A DNA stretch of 35,735 bases, from NCBI GenBank assembly GCA_004558115.1, contig SFDT01000018.1:1-35735 (forward strand). Reading direction: 5' to 3'. Below the pieces are notes generated by a model, which saw nothing but the letters and a program-made list of their open reading frames with translations, was not told the origin of the DNA and searched no databases. Position 1 is the stretch's first letter. Each line of letters begins with the position of its first letter. This DNA is from Clostridiales bacterium (GTDB taxonomy: Bacteria > Bacillota > Clostridia > Oscillospirales > Oscillospiraceae). Shown in pieces: positions 31,167 to 35,735 of the stretch. The translations under genes and the position numbers were made by a program.

Positions 31167-31304
31167 CTATTTTTTCCGCAGTTCTGAAATGGTCATACAA
31201 ATGATGACTGCCACACAAACCGCCAGCAACAGCAGCGCGCGGCCGCCAAACACGGCCACCGCCGGCAGCCAGTTCAGGCCTCGGAGGATATCGCTGACAT
31301 ACAT
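31167..31304 (-). CDS. Very small membrane protein, 45 residues
   Basis: Open frame of 45 residues starting MYVSDILRGLNWLPAV, with a single long hydrophobic helix (about residues 14-38) and a basic end (ELRKK). It fills nearly the whole 165-bp gap between thrH and the DUF1015 gene: its ATG is 14 bp after the thrH stop with AAGGGA about ten bases upstream, and its TAG is directly followed by the AGGAG of the next gene. That tight fit supports a real gene. The family is unknown; no homologue is recalled. Confidence 0.6.
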   Translation of the reverse strand: MYVSDILRGLNWLPAVAVFGGRALLLLAVCVAVIICMTISELRKK

Positions 31305-31318
31305 GGCGTCACCGTCCC

Positions 31319-31918
31319 TTACAGCGCCGCCTGGATGGCGTCCAGCAGGTCGCCGAATTCCTCAAAGGCAGGGATATCCGGATAGTCGGCCTTGATCTTC
31401 TCCGTGCTGCGGAACAGGAAGCCCGCCTTGCTGGCCTGGATCATCCCCAGGTCATTATAGCTGTCGCCGCTGGCAATGGTGTCAAATCCGATGGCCTGGA
31501 GCCCCTTCACCGTGTTCAGCTTGGAGTCCTGCAGGCGCATTTTAAAGCCGGTGATCTCGCCGCTGTCCGCCACCTCCAGGGAATTGCAGAAAATGGTGGG
31601 CCAGTCCAGCTTTTTCATGAGTGGCTTGGCAAATTCCTCAAAGGTGTCACTGAGGACCACCACTTGGGTCAGCTGCCGCAGCTCGTCCAGGAATTCCTTC
31701 GCGCCGGGCAGCGGATCGATGGTGGCGATGGTGGCCTGGATCTCCTTCAGGCCCAGACCGTGCTCCTTTAAAATGCCCAAGCGCCAGCGCATGAGCTTGT
31801 CGTAATCCGGCTCGTCCCGGGTGGTGCGCTTCAGCTCCGGAATGCCGCTGGCTTCCGCGAAAGCGATCCAGATCTCGGGCACCAGCACGCCCTCCATATC
31901 CAGGCAGACAATATTCAT
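31319..31918 (-). CDS. thrH: Bifunctional phosphoserine phosphatase/homoserine phosphotransferase
   Basis: HAD-superfamily enzyme of 199 residues, the ThrH length. Motif I is CLDMEGVLVPEIW with D7 and E9, characteristic of ThrH (DxE rather than the usual DxD). Motif II is VVLSDTFEEFAKPL and motif IV is SGDSYNDLGMI. Known ThrH from Pseudomonas dephosphorylates phosphoserine and can move the phosphate to homoserine, so it works in serine or threonine synthesis. GGAGG precedes the ATG at 31918. It is first in a unit with the 45-residue protein and the DUF1015 protein, behind the promoter at 31995-32023. Confidence 0.94.
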   Translation of the reverse strand: MNIVCLDMEGVLVPEIWIAFAEASGIPELKRTTRDEPDYDKLMRWRLGILKEHGLGLKEIQATIATIDPLPGAKEFLDELRQLTQVVVLSDTFEEFAKPLMKKLDWPTIFCNSLEVADSGEITGFKMRLQDSKLNTVKGLQAIGFDTIASGDSYNDLGMIQASKAGFLFRSTEKIKADYPDIPAFEEFGDLLDAIQAAL

Positions 31919-31994
31919 AACTTCCTCCATTCCGCTGCGATACGCGGCGTAAAGCAATGTGTGGTTCCCCACAGGGGACATTTGTCGTTTTGCT

Positions 31995-32023
31995 ATTATA
32001 CAACACTCGCGCCCCACTTGCAA
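31995..32023 (-). promoter_or_regulatory. Promoter of thrH
   Basis: Minus strand: TTGCAA (32018-32023), 17-bp spacer, consensus TATAAT (31995-32000), with a leader of about 70 bases. Confidence 0.82.
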
Positions 32024-32094
32024 TCTGGATGTATCATTTTTTTGCAGGTGTGCCATACTAACCCATATTCCGCGAGCGAAATGGAGGTTTTCAT

Positions 32095-32316
32095 ATGTTT
32101 TTGGACAAACTGGCCCTGGTCCTGGTCATCATCGGCGCCCTGAACTGGGGCGGCATCGGCCTGTTCGGCTTTGACACGGTGGCCTTCCTCTGCGGCGGGC
32201 AGCTGGCCATCCTCTCCAGGATCATCTATGCCCTGGTGGGACTGGCGGGCCTGTGGTGCGTCACGCTGCTGTTCCGCTCCGACGAGGAGCAGGGCCACGC
32301 CCCCCACACCGCCTGA
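32095..32316 (+). CDS. DUF378 family membrane protein
   Basis: A 73-residue integral membrane protein of the DUF378 (YuzA-like) family. The opening LDKLALVLVIIGALNWGGIGLFGFDTVAFL is the family signature (GALNWGLIGLFGFD), followed by a second helix (IIYALVGLAGLWCVTLLF) and a short polar end. The function of the family is unknown. GGAGG lies nine bases before the ATG. It diverges from thrH; no firm -35/-10 pair was found in the 70 bp between the thrH promoter and its start. Confidence 0.9.
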   Translation: MFLDKLALVLVIIGALNWGGIGLFGFDTVAFLCGGQLAILSRIIYALVGLAGLWCVTLLFRSDEEQGHAPHTA

Positions 32317-32328
32317 CGGCAGGCTCAC

Positions 32329-32364
32329 AAAAAGCAGGCAGGAGAGTTCTCCTGCCTGCTTTTT
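32329..32364. terminator. Bidirectional terminator between DUF378 and AraC genes
   Basis: A stem of at least 15 bp (AAAAAGCAGGCAGGA at 32329-32343 with its complement ending at 32364) with A and T tracts at both feet serves both convergent genes. Confidence 0.9.
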
Positions 32365-32366
32365 GC

Positions 32367-33242
32367 TTACACGCTCTTTTTCACGGCCCGCAGCTCGATA
32401 TAACCCCGTTCGCCCCGGGGCTCCAGCTGGATGCGGGGATTTTCTGCGTCCCACTGATAGCCGATAACAGCGGGGTCATACTTGTCGGCGGCGTGCTGCA
32501 CCGCCATGATCGCCTCGCAGTAGTCCTCCTCCCGGAAGGGCTCCCCCTGGAACATCAGGTATTCCGCCGCGGGCAACCGGATCACATCGAAGCCCTCGGG
32601 AACCGGGCCGTTATAGTCAGTGGGAACCTCCACGCCCTGTACATACGTGGAAGTGCCGGGCTTTTTGTAGGCCTCCGGCAGCCAGAGGCACACCGGCTCG
32701 CCGGTGCTCATGCTGGTCAGCAGGCCCCATACGTCGCATCCCACTTCCTCACAGTAGGGAAAATAGTCCTCCGCGCGGATGCCCCGCTTGATGATGCAGC
32801 CGCGCTCCGGCTTTTGGACCACCTGGATAAAAACATTTTGCACTTCTTTCATGTCCGTATTGTCCTTTCTGAGTTCTCTGAATTTGACACCGTAGGGGAT
32901 GAACAATGTAATGGGGACCGGCTCTTTGGCGTATACGCCGGGATTGCAGCCAAACTCCCGGAAAAACGCCCGGGTGTAGCCGTCCACACTGCCAAAGCCC
33001 AAGTCAAAGGCCGCGTCGGTGACCCGGCACTTTCCGTCCCGCAGCCGCAGGGCCGACCGGGAGAGCCGCAGCCTGCGGATATACTCCGCAGGGGTCAGCC
33101 CCACATATTCCCGGAACAGCCGGTAAGCGTGCCACGGAGAAAACAGCGCCTGCCGGGCGAGCTGGGCCATGGTGATCTCGCTTTCCAGGTGTTCTTCAAT
33201 GTAGTCCTGCATCCGCTGTACCGCCAAAACCTGTTCCCGCAT
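32367..33242 (-). CDS. AraC-family regulator with GyrI-like effector domain
   Basis: A 291-residue regulator. The N-terminal 110 residues hold two helix-turn-helix units (ITMAQLARQALFSPWHAYRLFREYVGLTPAEYIRRLRLSRSA and VTDAAFDLGFGSVDGYTRAFFREFGCNPG). After a linker, residues about 130-285 form a GyrI-like/Rob-like small-molecule binding domain (NVFIQVVQKPERGCIIKRG, CDVWGLL, FDVIRLPAAEYLMFQGEP). In relatives such as Rob or BmrR this domain binds drugs or metabolites. Its target is not adjacent: both sides are closed by terminators. The ATG at 33242 is preceded by a moderate GGGGGAAGG. Confidence 0.92.
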   Translation of the reverse strand: MREQVLAVQRMQDYIEEHLESEITMAQLARQALFSPWHAYRLFREYVGLTPAEYIRRLRLSRSALRLRDGKCRVTDAAFDLGFGSVDGYTRAFFREFGCNPGVYAKEPVPITLFIPYGVKFRELRKDNTDMKEVQNVFIQVVQKPERGCIIKRGIRAEDYFPYCEEVGCDVWGLLTSMSTGEPVCLWLPEAYKKPGTSTYVQGVEVPTDYNGPVPEGFDVIRLPAAEYLMFQGEPFREEDYCEAIMAVQHAADKYDPAVIGYQWDAENPRIQLEPRGERGYIELRAVKKSV

Positions 33243-33268
33243 CGTCCTTCCCCCTCTCTGTGCCTCTT

Positions 33269-33293
33269 ATTTTACCGTTCTCTCAGAAAGAAC
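33269..33293 (-). promoter_or_regulatory. Candidate araC-type gene promoter with small palindrome
   Basis: Minus strand: -10 TAAAAT (33269-33274). Directly upstream, within the spacer, is GTTCT (33277-33281) with AGAAC (33289-33293), a possible regulator site. No good -35 is visible, which fits an activator-dependent promoter. Low certainty. Confidence 0.35.
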
Positions 33294-33315
33294 ACTCGAC
33301 TTTCCTTGCTGTCTG

Positions 33316-33354
33316 TGAAAAAACAGGCGGCCGCCGTGATTCGGCGGCCGCCTG
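33316..33354 (-). terminator. Terminator of mrnC-rqcH
   Basis: A 13-bp perfect GC-rich stem (33324-33336 with 33342-33354, TGATT loop), followed on the minus strand by GTTTTTTCAC. It begins 5 bp after the rqcH stop. Confidence 0.88.
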
Positions 33355-33359
33355 GCGCT

Positions 33360-35111
33360 TCATTTCACGAACAGGCGCTTGACGAGCCCCTCCTCCGGCG
33401 TCACATTCACCGTCTGGCAGGTGTTGTAGACCACCATGCCCGGCCGGGCGCCGGCGGGTTTTTTCACGTTTTTCACCTGGGTGTAATCCACAGGGACGTT
33501 GCCGCTCTCCCGGGCCTGGGAATACCAGGCCGCCAGCTTTGCTGCCTCCACGATGGTGTCGTCATCCACCTCCCCGCCGCCGGTGCAGAGGATGACGTGG
33601 GCGCCGTGGATCTGCTTGGTATGAAACCACAGGTCCCGGTGGTCCGCTTCTTTCATGGTCAGCTTGTCGTTCTGGCGGTTGTTGCGGCCCACCAGCACCC
33701 GCAGTCCGCTGGTGGTGCGGAACTCCCGGGGCTTCGTGGTGCGCTTGAGCTCCTTTTTCCCCTTGCCCTGGCGGCGCAGGAAGCCGGCGTCCCGCATCTC
33801 GTTGCGGATGTCCAGAAAGTCCTGCTCCGTCTCCGCCTCGGCGATCTCCTCTAAAATGCTCTCCAGGTATTCCAGGTCCCGGCGGGCAATGTCCATCTGC
33901 TCCCGCAGGTATTTTTCCGCCGTTTTGGCTTTGGTGTAGCGCTTATAATATTTGGCGGCGTTCTGCTGGGGCGTCAGCAGCGGGTCCAGCTGGATGGTGG
34001 TCTGGGCGCAGTTTTCATCATAGTAATTCTCGCACACCAGCTTTGTCTGCCCCCGCTCCATGCGGTAGAGGTTGGCGGTGATCAGGTCGCCGCTGATGCG
34101 CAGCTGGTCCCGGTTCTGCGTGGCGGCATAGTCCTTTTCCTGCAGCGCCAGCTTCCGCCGCAGGCGGTCCCGGGCGGTGGAGGCGCTGCGGATCAGGTCC
34201 GCGCCCCGCTGCCGGGTCCGCTCCATCCGCTCCCGGGCTTCATAAAAGTCATCCAGCAGCTCGCAGAAACTCCCATACCGCTCCGTTTCCACAGCACTGC
34301 CATACTGGGTGATGGGCAGATAGGAAAAATCCACCGGCTTTCCATCCTGCCGGAGGCAGATGGGTGTGAAGCGGTTTTCCCTGATGATGTCGATAAAGCC
34401 TTGCAACTCCGCCCAGAAGCGGTCCTCCTGCTCTTTTCGAAGCTCAAAGATATGGCGGTCCGTCTCCCCCGCTGTCCGGAAAGCCAGCTCCCGGGCGATG
34501 ATGGGAGATACACCGAAATAACTGTCCAGCAAAAAGGCATCCAGCTGCCGTTCCGGGTTGGCCGCGGCCAGCTTCTCCCGGAAGCCCGCCTCCGTCTCCT
34601 CCGTCACCGGCAGGCGGCCCGTGGAGGCAGGCGGCTCATAGTAAAGCCCCGGCAGCACCTGGCGGGCTGCGGACATATCCGCGTCCACCCGGCGCAGGCA
34701 GTCGATGATGCGTCCCTCTCCGTCCAGCAAAATCAGGTTGGACCGGCGGCCCATGGCCTCCAGCACCAGCGTCCGCTTTCCCGGCTGGCCGAAATCATCC
34801 GTCACATCCAGCTCCAGCCGCACCAGCCGCTCCAGAGGCGGCTGCACCAGGTCCGCCACCCGGGCGCCCACCAGGTGCTTGCGCAGGAGCATGCAAAACA
34901 TGGGCGGCTCCGCCGGGTTGTCCCGGGTGAGCTTCGTCAGCTGGATGCGGGGCGCGTTGGCGCCGGCGTTCAGCAGCAGCCGCTGGTTGCCCCGCAGCAG
35001 CAAAACCACCTGGTCCCGGGCGGGCTGCTGGACCTTGTCGATCCGCAGTCCCAACAGCCGGGGCCGCAGCTCCTCCAATACAGCTTGTAAACATACCGCG
35101 TCCAGTGGCAT
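33360..35111 (-). CDS. rqcH: Ribosome quality-control NFACT protein RqcH
   Basis: A 583-residue NFACT protein, the bacterial relative of Rqc2/NEMF. It binds stalled 50S-peptidyl-tRNA complexes and adds C-terminal alanine tails that mark the unfinished protein for decay; older names are FbpA or fibronectin-binding protein. The NFACT-N domain has NPAEPPMFCMLLRKHLVGARV and LVLEAMGRRSNLILLD. A coiled-coil middle part (about 270-450) carries basic helices. The NFACT-R domain has SGLRVLVGRNNRQNDKLTMKEADHRDLWFHTKQIHGAHVIL. It starts 3 bp after mrnC, so the two ribosome-related genes are coupled. Confidence 0.95.
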   Translation of the reverse strand: MPLDAVCLQAVLEELRPRLLGLRIDKVQQPARDQVVLLLRGNQRLLLNAGANAPRIQLTKLTRDNPAEPPMFCMLLRKHLVGARVADLVQPPLERLVRLELDVTDDFGQPGKRTLVLEAMGRRSNLILLDGEGRIIDCLRRVDADMSAARQVLPGLYYEPPASTGRLPVTEETEAGFREKLAAANPERQLDAFLLDSYFGVSPIIARELAFRTAGETDRHIFELRKEQEDRFWAELQGFIDIIRENRFTPICLRQDGKPVDFSYLPITQYGSAVETERYGSFCELLDDFYEARERMERTRQRGADLIRSASTARDRLRRKLALQEKDYAATQNRDQLRISGDLITANLYRMERGQTKLVCENYYDENCAQTTIQLDPLLTPQQNAAKYYKRYTKAKTAEKYLREQMDIARRDLEYLESILEEIAEAETEQDFLDIRNEMRDAGFLRRQGKGKKELKRTTKPREFRTTSGLRVLVGRNNRQNDKLTMKEADHRDLWFHTKQIHGAHVILCTGGGEVDDDTIVEAAKLAAWYSQARESGNVPVDYTQVKNVKKPAGARPGMVVYNTCQTVNVTPEEGLVKRLFVK

Positions 35112-35114
35112 GGT

Positions 35115-35516
35115 TCATTCCTCCATCATGGTGCAAAAAAGTTCGTTGATGCGCGCTTTCCGCCCTTTCAGCCACAGCCAGCCCAGCAGCGCCTCCAGGG
35201 CCGTGGCCTCGCCGTACTGGGCGCGGCTGGCGTGGGGCGGCACCGAGTGGACCTGGGCGTTGCGGCCACGGCGGAATACCGCCGCTTCCTCCTCTGTCAA
35301 AAGCGGCAGGATGCGCTCCGCCTTTTCCGCCTGGCTTTCCGCCCGGACCAGGGCAATGGTGGCCTGGTGCAGGCCCTTTCCCGTGGCTTTGCCATGGGCG
35401 CACAGCCAGGTGCGCACCAGAATTTCAAAGACCGCGTCTCCCATATGGGCCAGGCCGATGGAGCTAATAACCCGCAGCTGGTCATCGGTCATCGTAATAT
35501 CAAAGTAGTTTTCCAT
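35115..35516 (-). CDS. mrnC: Mini-ribonuclease III
   Basis: A 133-residue dimeric RNase III-like nuclease without a dsRNA-binding domain, which matures the ends of 23S rRNA in Firmicutes. It has LAHMGDAVFEILVRTWL (about 22-38) and YGEATALEALLGWLWL (about 100-115), holding the acidic catalytic residues Asp and Glu. GGGAGG lies five bases before the ATG at 35516. In Bacillus the gene follows cysS; here it leads a two-gene unit with rqcH behind a near-consensus promoter. Confidence 0.95.
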   Translation of the reverse strand: MENYFDITMTDDQLRVISSIGLAHMGDAVFEILVRTWLCAHGKATGKGLHQATIALVRAESQAEKAERILPLLTEEEAAVFRRGRNAQVHSVPPHASRAQYGEATALEALLGWLWLKGRKARINELFCTMMEE

Positions 35517-35551
35517 GGGGTCCTCCCTACGTGCTGCACGATTCGATGGAG

Positions 35552-35580
35552 ATTATACCACGGTTTGAAGGGTTTGTCAT
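35552..35580 (-). promoter_or_regulatory. Promoter of mrnC-rqcH
   Basis: Minus strand: ATGACA (35575-35580), 17-bp spacer, consensus TATAAT (35552-35557). Confidence 0.82.
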
Positions 35581-35735
35581 CTGTTCCGTCTCTTTCCGCC
35601 CTGTAACCTTTTGCCTGCCTCCAACGTCTATATGGAAAGAGATGAGCAAAACAGGCGGAAGGAGTTGCCCGCAAACCGGCAAATGGAAATCAAAAGAGTT
35701 TAGGGCATTTCAAGGGCGCAAAAACCATAGCACGG
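35581..35735 (+). other. Right-edge sequence with no confident gene
   Basis: These 155 bp carry no open frame of useful length. On the plus strand an ATG at 35632 reads 23 codons to a TAG at 35701, with no ribosome site. Near the end, skipping one A in the run at 35692-35695 gives MEIKEFRAFQG, which resembles a real gene start; see the findings. No promoter, repeat or RNA gene was recognised. Confidence 0.3.

Overview
The window looks like chromosomal core DNA from a GC-rich, spore-forming Clostridia bacterium, most likely Oscillospiraceae (Flavonifractor/Oscillibacter/Lawsonibacter-like). The evidence is a clear spoIIR, the Firmicutes-type murB-rapZ-yvcK-whiA order together with hprK, mini-RNase III, RqcH, a YerB-like DUF3048 lipoprotein and a DUF4364 gene. 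GC content is high by eye and ribosome binding sites are strong AGGAGG types. The genus is inference. About 37 genes fill nearly all of the sequence. No tRNA, rRNA, CRISPR array or prophage was seen; the only mobile element is a solo IS200-type tnpA at the left edge.

Layout. 1-611: IS200/IS605-type element and its hairpins. 623-2461: divergent DUF3048 lipoprotein (-) and DUF4364 protein (+), the latter convergent with dnaE. 2461-14033: a long minus-strand array, read from the right as hprK, ROK glucokinase, murB, rapZ, yvcK, whiA, two tandem C_GCAxxG_C_C proteins, three small unknown proteins, dnaE. It starts at a good promoter (14141-14169) and I see no internal terminator. It joins carbon-status control (HprK, GlcK, YvcK, RapZ), envelope building (MurB) and replication. 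14237-14551: rpmB (+) with its own promoter and terminator. 14603-16113: an autoregulated-looking TetR repressor coupled to an unknown 287-residue protein. 16162-21077: phospholipid and ribosome block (gpsA, plsY, der, rpmF, yceD) behind two unknown genes.

21121-26844 is the main plus-strand block: an RluA-type pseudouridine synthase, a complete potABCD polyamine transporter, and a small FlK-like thioesterase. 26887-29479 (-): a CDP-alcohol phosphatidyltransferase, ispE, spoIIR and a VOC protein, mostly overlapping by 4 bp. 29575-31918 (-): a 51-residue membrane peptide, then thrH, a previously easy-to-miss 45-residue membrane peptide and a DUF1015 protein. 32095-32316 (+): DUF378. 32367-33242 (-): AraC-type regulator with a GyrI-like effector domain. 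33360-35516 (-): rqcH and mrnC. The last 155 bp hold only a possible degraded gene start.

Most transcription units are bounded by long perfect-stem terminators and by promoters with a 17-bp spacer, so units can be drawn with fair confidence. I did not find a convincing new defence or mobile system. The most interesting unknowns are the small-protein trio in front of dnaE, the TetR-coupled protein, the FlK-like thioesterase, the oppositely charged unknown pair before yceD, and the two very small membrane proteins.
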